NCBI GenBank assembly: GCA_014871385.1
Contig: CM026429.1
Location: 10,569,640-10,633,639 of the forward strand
Direction of reading: 5' to 3'
Origin: Ceratodon purpureus
Lineage: Eukaryota; Streptophyta; Bryopsida; Pseudoditrichales; Ditrichaceae
DNA: 64,000 bases
Both the position numbers and the translations under genes were made by a program. The notes under the pieces are model-generated. The model ran no database searches, was not told the DNA's origin, and saw nothing but the letters and a program-made list of their open reading frames with translations. Below are positions 47,855-59,928 of the stretch, one piece after another (within the stretch, counting starts at the first letter, position 1; the number at the start of each line of letters is the position of its first letter).

Positions 47855-48819
47855 AAATCTCCATCATTATGTGGTTTTATATTTACTACGTAAGTCATTT
47901 CTCCCCTAAATTTATTGTTCATAGAGTAGTGAATGGATATTTTTGCATTTTATCCTCATTCCCTCTAAAAATCAAGTTACTATTATTATGCATTTTTATT
48001 TTATTTTTTTCACTAGGTAATTACCTCTTTATATTTTTATATTTTCTCTTTTAAAATGTGCTTCATATCTAAAAAATAAATTATTATCTCCAAAAGGGTG
48101 TGTCTCCGTTAGCATGCCCCAAATCTTGATATGGTGCAAGGGCTAAGGCATTACTCTGTTCCAGGCCGCTTTGACTGGAAGGGTGCATTTTTTTATTGAT
48201 TTATTTTTATTTAGTACAGAGGGAGGGGGCCGGGCTCCGCAATCACGGCCAGGGCACCTACAGTGGGCCACGGAACGGGGTCGACAGGGAGGGGCAGTGA
48301 ACAGCAGGACCGGGCGAAGGCGGAACTGGCCCATGAGGAAGCGGGGTCGGGTCGGGACGGAACGAGAGCTGGAAAATAAGGGAGGGGGGGGGGGGGGGGG
48401 CGGGACTAGGTGGTCGCAAGGGGCGGAGTGGGTGAGCCGGGGAGGGGAAGAGTGGGTGAGTCAAGGAAGGGAGGAGTCAGTGAGCTAGAAAGTGGGTTGG
48501 GCCGTTGAGAGAGTGGGTCAGATTTAGGGGGATAAAGAGTGGGAGTGAGGTGGCAGTGAATAATTTTAGGATCTCCTGTACTAACATGGTGGGTACACAT
48601 GCATGGGGCAACGACTCTTCTCTCTCTCCCTAAATAAAAGTTCATTGAAAAATTTGAAATTAGAGTTCATTGCTCATAATTATGGCTTTACATTCATCTT
48701 CCTAGTTTTCCTTCATTAGTTGGCAGTTAGTATTTGCACCACTAACGTCGGGTCACCTTCTCCACCCTTTTTTCCCACATTGCCCCACACCAATTTACTC
48801 TACTAAATCACATTATATG
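47855..48819. other. Spacer with a GC-rich block and a G run
   Basis: AT-rich to 48160. A GC-rich block at about 48220-48500 is introduced by TTTTTTTATTGATTTATTT and AGTACAGAGGGAGGGGGCC, which looks like the 3' end of a minus-strand non-LTR element. It contains a run of about 17 G at 48384-48400. No coding region is supported. Confidence 0.35.
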
Positions 48820-49385
48820 CTAGAAAATTCATATCTTTTAGGGATTTGATTTTTTTCGGGTTTTTTTTTTTTTTTTTCCTAATTTTTTTTAGTAGGAAGG
48901 GATGTTTTCACCATTTGGATTTTGCAAATAAAAAATTGAGGTTTGGCATTTCTACTCTCACAGAAGAACCAGTGTATGTGTGTTTCTTGTGACCCCAATC
49001 ACTTCAAATGTGATTTTTGTATACTTCCGACTGTTGTATGCTCTTCAAATTTGGGGAGTATACTCCTAACTGACTTTGAAAGGGAATCCGTTTTGTCTCC
49101 ACCCATATTAAACTTGAAATATTGGTTGATTCAGTGTCTGAATGGTGGCTGTCCTTGCCGGGCAATACCAAAAAAAACTTTTCTATCAACTTCAGAGTTT
49201 ATGATCTTGCAAATGGTGAAGACTTACAACCTAAATTGTTTTTTACACATACATAAATAAATTAGGTACTAGATCCAGCGGTCAGATTCTTCAAAATACG
49301 TGCGAATTTGGCAAATTATACTTCAAACAAAAACAGGGCTGTTTTGAGGGAAAATTTCAGGTTTCCAGGCCAAATGCTTTAGGGG
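48820..49385 (+). mobile_element. TTAA-type MITE, family E-like, left end missing
   Basis: The right part follows family E: TTTATGATCTTGCAAATGG, CTAGATCCAGCGGTCAGATT, GGGCTGTTTTGAGG and the terminal AATGCTTTAGGGG, followed by TTAG where TTAA would be expected. The left boundary is approximate and no CCCC start was found. Confidence 0.5.
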
Positions 49386-50440
49386 TTAGTATACAATCAA
49401 AATGTGAACATAAACAAAGAATAATAACAAAAAACTTATTCTTCTAGTTGTTGGCATCATTGTTTCTGTTCTTATAGTAACAATATTTTCCAATTTTTAG
49501 ATAATTATAAGAGGAAATGGTGAAATCTACATATAAAAATGTAAATTTACAAAAAATACTACTAATAATTGTGAATATAACATGTTCAAATGAATGCATC
49601 TTTGTGTTAATATGCATGTTGTATCACGGATAAGCAATTAAAATAAAAAGTTATACTATTTACAATGATTTGATAATTTTTTGGTAAATAAAAAGATCCA
49701 CACCTAGAATTTTTATCACCACAAAAGTCCATATATCTATCTAAAAATAAAAACTATTGTATCTCAAGTATTTAACTACGGTATAATCACAATCTGTAAT
49801 TGCATTTTTGACCCTACTACACATTAGAACCATTCATGCCAAGTTTGAGATTACAATCAGATGATGAATGATGCAATTTTAGTGGGAGTCCTTACACCAC
49901 TTATGCGTGTCAAGTATTTCTTCAAACAAATTTGTAATTGAATTTGCATTTTTGGCTGAAAAATGCGCCTTTAAAAACAATATTTGGTTCTATACAAAAC
50001 AAGCCACTTAACGGCTGGATCTTGTAAACACATATGTATGCGGCCCCTTCCGAACAAATCTCTAGGTGGAGGTCAATCTTATCTACTCTTCTTGATAAAA
50101 ACTCTTGACAAATATGGATTTTTTTATTTTTATTTTATTTTAAAAGACAAATTTGAGTACCTTTTTCAATTCCAACATCTTTGACTAAACTTGATGCTAC
50201 TATAGGAAGATGCATTCTTGCCTTGAGGGGGCACCAAACGTTTCACTCGTACATCACGTGCGATAATCGGGTATTTTAGAGAGGGTATTTGATTAACTCA
50301 CTGGAATTAATGATATGCTTTAATTATCTATTTTTCTACTTTTTGTGAATTTCAAATGCCCTATTAGTAGTTCTAATACTTAGGTAACGTTAATATATGT
50401 CACCCTAAGTTACCTACAATAATTAGAATTAGGCGGGAAA
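49386..50440. other. AT-rich intergenic DNA
   Basis: No gene seen. The phrase TTAACGGCTGGATCTTGTAA near 50009 recalls the internal motif of the TTAA MITEs and may mark a very old copy. Confidence 0.4.
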
Positions 50441-51268
50441 AAAAAAGAAGTTTCTATCAGGTCAAGTGTAAAGGCTGTGCTTACAAGAAACATAGATGTA
50501 TTAAGTTTGTGCTAGGAAAGAGTACTGATGTGGTGAAGGAGAGTTGTATACTACTATTATGGACATACCAAAAATGCTATCGTGAATTCAATTATAACCT
50601 AATACAAGTTAACATTCAATTACTCAAAAAACAAGCCAAGCATTCAATCCACAACTTCCAGAAAACAAGCCAAGGTCCAACAAAAGCATGCATAGAACAA
50701 TCAAAGACAAAGGACATTGCACACTGCTACAAATGTGAACAACGTTACAAGAAATGAACAAAACTTAGACTCAAAGAAACTAAGGACTTGGACAATAGTG
50801 CTACAAGGACCACCATTGCACATGAGACATCAACCCAAACATCCAACATGATATCGTGGCTTAATTGCAGGCAGTGAAAGAATTACAACAACACAACAGA
50901 CAAGTATATAACCAGAATTCATGTCAAGCTTCCTTGCCGTTAGCATTAGAAATTCAAAGGTGTTAACGAACACATTTCAGGGTTCAATTACAAGAGTGTC
51001 ATTGTACTCTCTCATCGAGCACACGGAGGGCACCATTGTATGCCTATTTCCGGCCAAATGCGTCCATCACCATCAAAAGCAACACACATTTACAATATCC
51101 ACATGTGGTCTTCAAAACCCTAGGCAACAAGTCACTCTAGATGCTCTCCCACAATCAAATGAAGCCAAGTACGTGAACTTGAGAAACAACATCACAAAAG
51201 ATATCATGCGCGCTAGGCTAGACAAAACCAAGACATCGGAGTTGGCTCAAACACTTGCCCCAAATTAG
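50441..51268 (+). other. Two unrecognised open frames
   Basis: A frame ending at 50757 (KCKGCAYKKHRCIKFVLGK onward, Lys-rich, with CX2C pairs) and a frame at 50921-51268 (115 codons) are mildly coding-like in composition. Neither shows a known domain, and no splice sites link them convincingly. They may be pieces of a decayed element or chance. Confidence 0.22.
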
Positions 51269-52929
51269 GCTTTATCTCTTCGCTCCAACCTTCCGCCAGC
51301 ATGATGCAAAGCTCTGCCAACATGATGCAAAGCTCCGCCAGCTCAGCCACGGTGAATTTTCCAAGGGGTGCTGGGAGGAAGCACAAACAAGTGGACCAAA
51401 AAAGTGCTTAGCTATTTGCAAGTTTCAACCCTTCTGTAGAAATTGTACAAAAGCGATGGAAAGATGTAATTAAAGTCAATATTTTATGCTAATATGGATT
51501 CTCAACTTGTTTTTTTACAACTTGGAAAAGTTTTGTGCAAAGTGGACACTTTAAAGTTATTATGTGAAGGCTTTAAATCCAAGCAAAGTGAATGCAGTCA
51601 TTTGAAAAAGTGACTATAAATGAATAAAAAACTATCAAGAAATCACTTTTAATTAAGTAGTGTCCTCTGTATGTTGAAGAGGTATTCTAAAATAGTCAAT
51701 TCATATACTCATTAATTGGTTTAGGGTTCCAAAAGTACCGCAAGGATGTTTTTTAAGAGGGTCTCTTCCGCGGTACTTTTTGTGCGTTTATTTTCACCAA
51801 AAATTATTTTTTAAATTGAAAAAAAATCCTCTAAAGACTATAGAGGGCACCAAATGAAGAAATTAAGACTTTGGAAAATTTCATTTTCATGATTTAGAAC
51901 TAGTGGTCAAATTAAGTTTCAATTGAAGATGTTTTTTTTAGGAAGATGCATTTAAGATACCTTATGATACCCTAGAAAGTGACTAAAATGCTCAAAAACT
52001 ACACGAAAATGCTCAAAATTAGCTTTGAGCTTTAAATAATAGCACACTTCATATTCACTTCTTAGTGATCACATTTTGCACTTTGTGGTCCACTTTATTG
52101 TGCTCTCCCCCAGCCATCTTCAATTGCAGAGACATCATCTCGAAAGTCAAATGCATACTCCAAAACCTCTTTTGATTCAAGAGTCCTCCTCAACTGTGCA
52201 AAGGACTCCACCTCCTCAACATGAAGAGGCCCAAATAGAGTCGGAGCAGCGTCCTCGTCGGACAAAGTCCACAGCTTCATTCTCCCTATTCTATTGAAGC
52301 CTAGAAAAGAAACCATTGCATAGCGAGGACACCATACAAAAATCAAGGGCAAAACATCTCACCTCAAAGTTGAGTGCTTCCAGATTTAGCCGCACCCCTC
52401 TCGCGACGCCGCTTGATGTTCTCCCACATCCGGACTTCCACACACAACGAGATGAAGCAAATTGAAAATATCAAGTGTCTACGGCCCTCTTCGCTAGCGG
52501 CCCTGATAATGCACCAAACCCTAAGCGTAGGCGCAAGCCATTAAGTCGAGCGCGTCGACAGAACCAGTCATCTAGCCCCAATTTTTAAATGTCATCCTCT
52601 AATTTTCATCCACCCTCCCAAATCTCAGGGCAGATATTTTTAGTTATTTTTGGGCATTCTTTTTCTTCACATTGTATTATTTGTATTTTTTTATGAATCT
52701 TGCATCTTTTCACTAAGGCTATGTTACTTCTAATTTGTCACTCTTCATTTAATCCTTCATTCTTTATATCTAATTTTTTTCTAAAAAATTCTTTGCTTGA
52801 ATTAAATGCTCCCTATGTTTTATCACACGTAGATTTCTTAATTACCGCCAGAGCCCCCCTCCTCCCCTCCTCCCCACGGGCCATGAAGGCATATTTGTAG
52901 CATGATGGAAATATCACTCTTAGACATTT
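51269..52929. other. Intergenic DNA
   Basis: No supported gene. A 21-bp near-duplication (CATGATGCAAAGCTC) lies at 51300-51340. A small hairpin with AAAAGTACCGC and GCGGTACTTTT arms lies at 51731-51780. A short plus-strand frame at 52110-52290 has a basic, Pro/Gln-rich texture without a recognisable domain. Confidence 0.4.
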
Positions 52930-53880
52930 ATGGGGAACTGTCATCTTGATCAGCATGAACGGTGTTACCGCACATGCATTACTCTATTGCAAAGGTCGTT
53001 TGCCTTTGTCGTGATGATGATTACGAGAGGACTGATGAGATCAGGAATAATTGTGGGAAGAATAACGAGAGGAATGACGAGAAACAAGATGTCAATGATT
53101 ATCACGACGAGGTTTGGTGTAGTCCGGGACCAATGATCAGGAGCACCGCACATGTAGTACAAGGTGCGTGACTGAAGCTCCTTAAGATAGGCTCTATCCT
53201 GCTCACGTTTCTCCAATTTAGACATCTTCTTAGTAGCAAGTTACGCACGAGTAAAATAGGCTGAATTTGTTAAATTCTTGTTGTCTTGTTGCCTGAGGAT
53301 GTGTTCTTGCTATAAGAGCCAAGTAGTGATCGTAGAGATGGTTTGTTGAGTAGTTGACACATTTGCCCAAGCGGCTACAATACTATTGTATCCAGGAGGC
53401 AAGCTCATACAAATCTTGGTAATCACTTGCGTATAAGTAAGAGGTTCATCTAAATCCTTTAGAATGCTAGCTTTATGTTCAATATTATTAATGTGAGCAT
53501 TAATCAAATCAATTTTAGACATCTTATAGTCATAAAACTCTACATGAACCATGTACATTTTCTCTGCTGATTTCAACTGGTAAATGGAACAAAGTTTTGT
53601 CCACATTTTAGCAGCAGTAGTGCAGGATATCAAATCTTCCATCATAGTAGACGTGATTCCTTGCATGATCAGCATACGAACATGATTATTCTTCTCTTCC
53701 CATGATGTAACCTCGGCAGGAGTAGAGCCAGTACGAAGCTTCTTCTGAGTGCCATCAACAATCTTATATACCTTTTTGTAAGCAAGAAAAATATCCATCA
53801 AACTCTTCCATACCTTGAACTTTGTGCCATCGAAAACCTTAATTCCAGCCATCTCAAATTTCTCCATGACCAGTCTTACG
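52930..53880 (-). mobile_element. Copia-type LTR retrotransposon fossil (gag part)
   Basis: The minus strand carries a gag-like segment of the Copia (UBN2/DUF4219) type, beginning near 53867, followed downstream by a region recalling the gag zinc knuckle. No integrase, reverse transcriptase or long terminal repeats were recognised next to it. It is a broken fragment and cannot be dated without its ends. Confidence 0.75.
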
Positions 53881-54260
53881 AAAAAACTTCGAGTGATTTG
53901 TTTAAATTAAAAAGATTTCTACTGCTTGAAGAGCAAATGAAGATACAAAAAGCTAAAAATAAAACTAATAGGAAACTAACACGCTTCAGCTAAAGCATTG
54001 GAACTAAACAATCATGCTTCTGCTTGAAAGTATAAAATCAAAGGAGAAAAAACATGTGAAAAAAAGAGTAAACATAAGAGAAAAGATTAGGTTATCGTAC
54101 CCTAGAGCATAGTAATGCGCCATGGTTTGTATAACACAATCACGTAGAGATTGGAAGAACCGCCAATGAAAATGAATGTAAGAAAAATGCGTCGCTCCAT
54201 GTGGTGGTCTCCAATCAAAAAGAGAAATAAAGAAATGTAAAGTTGTGTGTAGAGAAAAAA
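53881..54260. other. Spacer
   Basis: AT-rich. Nothing recognised. Confidence 0.5.
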
Positions 54261-54268
54261 ATTCGTAG

Positions 54269-55088
54269 CACGGGGGGGTCACTTCGTGTATATTTGGGGA
54301 CCCACGTGCGGCGGTAGGGTATTTTTTGGGGGCCTATTTACCTCCTTAAAAGCATTTTAAAGACCCCTATTATTACATAAAGCAAAAAAATTGCCCATAT
54401 TATCATACCTATCATTACTTATAATATGTATGTCACGGGAATATATTAGAGGCTATTTTCTTTGTAAGGAAAAAAACTAACTTAAAAAATAATGAGAGTA
54501 CAAGTGAGTAACAAATACCTTATGGAAAAAAGGTTTAAGTTAAAACAATGCATGAATACAAATACATGGCAAATACATGCATGAATAACAAGACATTAGG
54601 GTTGAAGAAGTTTTGAAGAGATTGTAGGCAAAGTATGTGTTTAAAAACACAGACATGAAGTGCATTTATCAAGTATGAACAGAAATATATGCCTAATTTT
54701 TAAAAAATTACATTCTAATGCCTCGAGGAAGTGCCTTCTTGAACTTGTCAATGATATCCACTCACATAGCCCTCAGTCCTCTTTCATTCCTCCTGCAAAG
54801 CCAATATGCACTAAAAATTAACCCCTGATTTGCTACTACTTTCCATAGTAGAACACATCAAAGATGAGATTTTTTTTAGGATCCCATTCTTTTGCCCCTA
54901 AATTATATCTACCTAAAATTTAAGAGACCATATTTTCCGGTTCTCTATATTACTTATAAAGGACATATCACTTTTAACGTCCCCTAATTTATATATACAT
55001 TTCTTATAAATTTTACCCACAATTATTTAAATGTACCCTATATTCCGCCGTACGTAGGTTATTAAAAAACGGGAAGTGACCCCCCGTG
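54269..55088. mobile_element. hAT-like MITE, 820 bp
   Basis: The terminal inverted repeats begin CACGGGGGGTCACTTC (right end reversed; the left end has one more G). They continue with gaps for about 60 bases, including ACGTGCGGCGG against ACGTACGGCGG. Flanks are ATTCGTAG (54261-54268) and ATTTGTAG (55089-55096), an 8-bp target duplication with one mismatch. The interior is AT-rich and non-coding. Confidence 0.72.
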
Positions 55089-55096
55089 ATTTGTAG

Positions 55097-55407
55097 AACC
55101 TAAAGAAGCGATAGGCATTAGGAGACACGGCCTATAACCTATTAAATTTTGCTATAGCACAATTAACACACACTCAAAGAAACACAAGAAGACACACTCA
55201 ATTCTTACACACTTACAGAATGAATGCTCTAGATAGAGCTTGTTTTATTGTCAATGCTCTAGATAGAGCTCTCTTTATTGTCAACTACAATTGGTTTACA
55301 CCAAGGTCTAATCACCTAAACAACTAACACACATTCATCAAATGTACTAAGCTTTCATGAAGAACAACAACATACATGCTTACAATAGAAAAGACAAAGA
55401 CTGAAAG
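55097..55407. other. Spacer with a 30-bp tandem duplication
   Basis: Two 30-bp units at 55223-55252 and 55253-55282 (each AATGCTCTAGATAGAGCT plus twelve bases) differ at a few positions. No gene seen. Confidence 0.6.
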
Positions 55408-55808
55408 CATTAGGTGCAAAATCGGGTCACGAAAAGGCCGTGTAAGCGGCACGTGAGAGAAAAAAACGGGCGCTGCCCGCGTACTTTTTGACATGGCACC
55501 GGCTGTGCCACCGTGGTGCCAGCAACCGCCACGGGGGCTCGAACCAGTGACCTCCGAGCAAGGCATGTGGAAGGCACAAGCTACAGTGTCGGGCTGACAC
55601 AATCTGCCCACTTGGGACCAAACCCCGAGCCAAGGCTTTCATGTCTCAAGAATTATTCCTTGGAGCATTAATCAGAGTGCGCCACGCAGTTCTGTGCGGG
55701 CAGCGACTCTGGCACCCGCTGCCAGCGACAGTGCGGGGGGCAGCAGGGAGTTCACCTAGAAAGGGCAGGCTTACACGGCCTTTTCGTGACCCGATTTTGC
55801 ACCTAATG
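55408..55808. mobile_element. MITE with perfect 40-bp inverted ends and a tRNA-like core
   Basis: The first 40 bases (55408-55447, starting CATTAGGTGCAAAATCGG) are the exact reverse complement of the last 40 (55769-55808). If TA is the target, the element proper runs from GGTGCAAAAT to its complement. The core is GC-rich. On the minus strand it shows GGTTCGAGCCC, a good polymerase III box B, preceded at a tRNA-like distance by TGTAGCTTGTGCC in the box A position. This may be a tRNA-derived sequence inside a DNA element. No protein is encoded. Identical ends suggest a young insertion. Confidence 0.7.
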
Positions 55809-57509
55809 AGGAGGAGAGAATGAGAGAGACGACAAACATCGGTCTGAAAACCCTAATTGTCAACTTGACAAAGAATATCAAGAGACTTTTGTCTTTAGGA
55901 TGAAACTGATGAACATTCAACATTAGGACTCAATTTCATATGCTCCTATAAACTTCTTTACGTTTATTTTTAACTTCTCACAATGCAATAAGGCATCATG
56001 TATTGCTTTAAACATTTGTCTATATATTAACTTCTTCGTTTTACATGTCCCCTACTAAAACTTCAAACATATTTAAAAGACTTATAAAAAATTAGGATAT
56101 TAATTCCCTATAAACTATAAACAAATATATCATTAACGCATCTGCATCATTCCTATTTCTTTTAATTTTTTAATTATAGTGGAATGAAGAATGTGGCATA
56201 TACTTCAACTTCTTCTTCCGTCTTCTTTACTACAATTAAAGAGAGACTATATCATATGTCACAACCTCCATCTTGTTTATTTTTTAAAAGTTGGATGAAG
56301 GATATAACATATGTCACCCCCTTGTCGATATTAAAAATTGAATTGTTAAGTAGTACTCCGTACAATGGACTTTAATTTTTTTTAAATCCAATAAAATATA
56401 CTACAATACATTCATACCAATTTAATAAATTCACTTATGAACAACAAAAACTGAAATCAGTATTTTTATTACAAAAAAAATCAGTTCAAACAAATATTAT
56501 TATACATTGCAATGTGTTACATTAAAGGTTTATACCTTAAAAAATTTAATACTATAAATTTTAGAGGTAGAAAAAAGATGTAGCAATTGTAAAAATAACA
56601 TGGATTCATATCATTGCTAGTACTCATTTTATTTTTTTGCAAACTTTTATTTTCTTAAAATATCATGTGGTCAAACCAAAAGTTCATGTCTATACTTGAA
56701 TTAGAAAAAAATAGGAGGAACAAAAAAAAAAAATCTCTATTTTTTATGTGATAACAAATTTTCTTTTTATCTTGACCAGAAAGGGTGAGAAAAATATGAC
56801 TAATTCATTGAATAAAAAAATTCCACCATAGATGACTTTTAAAATTTTTATTTTTATTTATTTATTTATTTTTATAATCTCAAAGGCCATCATGACAATT
56901 AGTTGCATAAAAAATCCCAAATATAGTTGAAGGGTGTAGCAAAAATCTGGAGCTACCTGAAAAATGTAAGATCTGCTTCGAGTACCATAAACATTTTTTT
57001 GGATGTTAGGTATAAAAAACAATTATATCCCCGCAAAACTTTTGCAATTCTCTATGTCCTCAAAAAAATTTCAAGAACATCACATCCAAAATTAACATCC
57101 TAGAAACTTGCTCAAAATCTCAAAAAGTCCATTACAGGACAATGGCCGATTAAGGGCTAATGTGGTGACTCCATCTATGGATTTCTCAGAACTTGCTGAA
57201 TAATGATTTTTCGTGAGATTGTTCAAGGGTTCTCTAAATGACATAATGTACGTAAAGTATGTTTAGATTGTATGGAACAAATTCCCTTGACTACGACATG
57301 CACAAGTTGGGCTTTTCTTCCAATGACAAAACAAAATTCAGTGTTCAGTGAAGAGTCTGAATTCATGGTGATAGGCTGAGTTATATATTAGTAAATAGAG
57401 GCAGCTCCACCTAATGAATAATGTTATCGATCCAGACATGGTTGTACTATGCATTGGGAAGATCAAATTCGATCACCTGTGATAACTGTAATCATCGGAG
57501 GATTGAAAA
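55809..57509. other. AT-rich intergenic DNA
   Basis: No gene or element recognised. Long A/T runs and TTTATTTATTTATTT simple sequence lie near 56850-56870. Confidence 0.5.
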
Positions 57510-57722
57510 TTAGAAATTGTATTGCACTTGGAGTCGGTTGCGAACTTCCAGTGTGTCCGAGTGAAGGGCTGGCAATGCTTTCAGCATGATTCGAATAGCT
57601 GAAGCCAACTGCAAGTTGGGTGTCACAGCTTTGAGAAATGAGGTTTCAACACCTTTCAGGACGAAAGAGTACAAAACAAAGTTTTCGAGGACGCAATCAA
57701 CTGCCATAGGAGGATAATCCAT
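57510..57722 (-). other. Possible terminal exon or gene fragment, unrecognised
   Basis: A 70-codon minus-strand frame (starting MDYPPMAVDCVLENFVLYSF, ending with TAA at 57510-57512) has a natural amino-acid mix and could be a last exon. No domain is recognised and no partner exon is proven. The plus strand has a consensus donor (CACAGGTAAGAATC) just beside it, so the strand is not certain. Confidence 0.3.
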
Positions 57723-59056
57723 TCCTTGTCACAGGTAAGAATCAGGCTCTATTAGGAGTGTCCCCAAGCCCAATGACTATTGTATTAGTACTGAGTTTAT
57801 TGTTATAGTCCCAGGATCAGCCAGAGACTTGATGTAAACTTCTAAACAGCACACACAAACTCTTGTCAGCGGTGAAATTCGTTGGTGGCAAATTCAAACA
57901 GCATTCACCATCCAAGTTAAAACTAGTGGCAATCTGCCCATATTCAACAAGTCCGTGCATCAAGGAGGTCACACTTCCATATCCAGTCCTATTATATTGA
58001 CCTTCTCAGAGTTCAATGGACGGTGTTCCTCACCCAACTTTTCTGTGAGATTTACTCCTTACGTTCGGGCAATCTCCATTTACCACGATCATCATGATAT
58101 TCTTCTTGCTGTGTTCGAGGTCGTGGCTGTAAAATCAGCTACTTGCCGTAACAAGGATCTCTCAACCAATTACTGTAAGTTTAGTCTCCCAAATGATCTC
58201 CAAGTTTACAAATGGCCTAATCAACAATATATTCACAGCAACGATAAGGTGCATGTGTCGGGCGATAGTTTTAAAACAATCAATCAACCTTTCGGGTAGA
58301 ATTGAGACCTGACTTGCACCAAGAAATCTCCAAACTAATAGAACGCATTTCACATGTTAAGGCATTGCACCCTAGCAAAAATCTGAGAAAACAACATGAC
58401 CAAAACAATCTGCTGTATGTGACTGTCCAAAAACATTATCCCAGAAGAAGATGACAAGAACAACGTTCATACCGATGCCAAGGCATATTCTTGAACACTG
58501 AACGGCCTAAAATGAGCACGGAACCCTACAACAGACCAAAGGCATTCAAACCGCTAATTCAGCAGGAAAGAAGACAAATACTGCACGCTGCCAGGCATCT
58601 CTTCAGGATCTGACTATTGCGTGGCAGAACAGCACAGGAGTGCACAATCGGGATCCCAAAAAAACTCCCGATTGTGCTCTGAAGGCTTGACCGCTGAGCC
58701 ACTCTAAGAGATCCACCGGGAGTCTTCGTTCAATAATTCAATGCTACAATCCCTATTTTCTCGTAAAAACGACGTATTAGTGTTTCATGTAATGCTTTTA
58801 CCCCAATGTTGCCTGGGGCGAATTTAAATTTCGAAAAACTAAGCCAATTCGTCCCAAGAATGTGAAAAACATAGTGGACACTACAAAATTTTAAAAAGGT
58901 ATTTAACAAAAGCTCTGTCCGCTTGCCGCGGATTGCAAAAAAGAATCCATGTGCTGACACAAAAAAAAAAAAAAGAAAAAAAAAAGAAAAAAAAAAAGCT
59001 CTCACCAGACATCCTTTATGCAACTTGCGAAAGATAAAAAACTAGTTATCTTCTTA
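57723..59056. other. Mixed intergenic region with a hairpin
   Basis: A perfect 12-bp hairpin (GCACAATCGGGA, arms 58642-58653 and 58666-58677) is followed on the minus-strand side by AGTGGCTCAGCGGTCAAGCC (58684-58703), which resembles a tRNA box A. No box B was found, so a tRNA gene is not called. A plus-strand 114-codon frame (57955-58299) is open but unrecognised. Poly(A)/GAAAAA simple sequence lies at 58960-59000. Confidence 0.35.
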
Positions 59057-59163
59057 CCTGAACAATCGAGCTCCAAAAACCTTCACGATGTTGTCGGATA
59101 TGCTCTCGAGATCAGCTCCCCCAACCACAGTCCCCATCAAGGCATCTCCAAGACACTGCCACC
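59057..59163 (-). other. Exon-like segment, minus strand
   Basis: Bounded by an acceptor (GTGGCAG) and a consensus donor (GTTCAGGTAAGAAG), with one fully open frame that reads CLGDALMGTVVGGADLESIS and continues NIVKVFGARLFR. Sequence quality and splice sites look like a real exon. The SAM synthetase gene begins close upstream, leaving little room for earlier exons, so this may be a fragment of a duplicated gene. Function unknown. Confidence 0.35.
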
Positions 59164-59928
59164 ACTCATACAGCAACAATGATCAGCACATAGTTCATTA
59201 ATTGACACATATAAAACAATGTTACATCAAGATTCTCAATAAAATCGATTGCTCAATAAAAAATCATAGAAAATATCAATTAAAGACAAATGCAATTATT
59301 CATGCAAAAAAAAAAATTCTTACAGAATACAACTTCAAAGATACTCAAAGGGCAAGCTCCTACCACAAATGATGTCACAAAAAATATATACAAATCACCG
59401 TCAAACAAACGCAGACTCTATCACATCATGGGTTACAATCCATAAAGACTAGCAACTGCACAATCAAATAAAATTGAACAAACTACAATCAAAACATCAC
59501 TGAAAATCACCACAGCTGCAAACCCCGGCCATTCCATGTGGCAAGAGCATGCACCAGCCCCTGATGCTTCAGCTTCGCCGTAAGCATCAGTGTTCCATCA
59601 CATTTACAAATGAATCAATCAATGTATCATCAAAATCCGCAAGCCTCTGTTCATAGGTAGAAAATACAGCAAGATCCTACTAATCCTAAATCCTCTTCAC
59701 TGCATTCCTGCCTACCTTCAATCTGACAGAAGCCAAAAAAATATCAACTATTTAATAGGCAGCCTATTTTTCATTTTCAACTGGGGGGAGCTCGTATCAC
59801 CCCGTCCCCTGTCACGGCCACAAAATAATACTCGCGTCCTTGGACGCACACATCTTCAAGCAGCACACCCGAGCATGAGAATACATCCTCCACACCTCAA
59901 GCACCATAGCATTATATCACCCGAACAC
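59164..59928. other. 3' flank of the SAM synthetase gene
   Basis: AT-rich, non-coding. It presumably holds the 3' untranslated region and polyadenylation site of the minus-strand gene. No gene recognised. Confidence 0.5.

Noticed and set aside
54818-54833. TTAACCCCTGATTTGC as another TTAA MITE
   Set aside because: It lies inside the hAT-like element and has no matching right end or family similarity.
58642-58703. tRNA gene on the minus strand
   Set aside because: A box A-like string and a neat hairpin are present, but no box B or acceptor stem was found.
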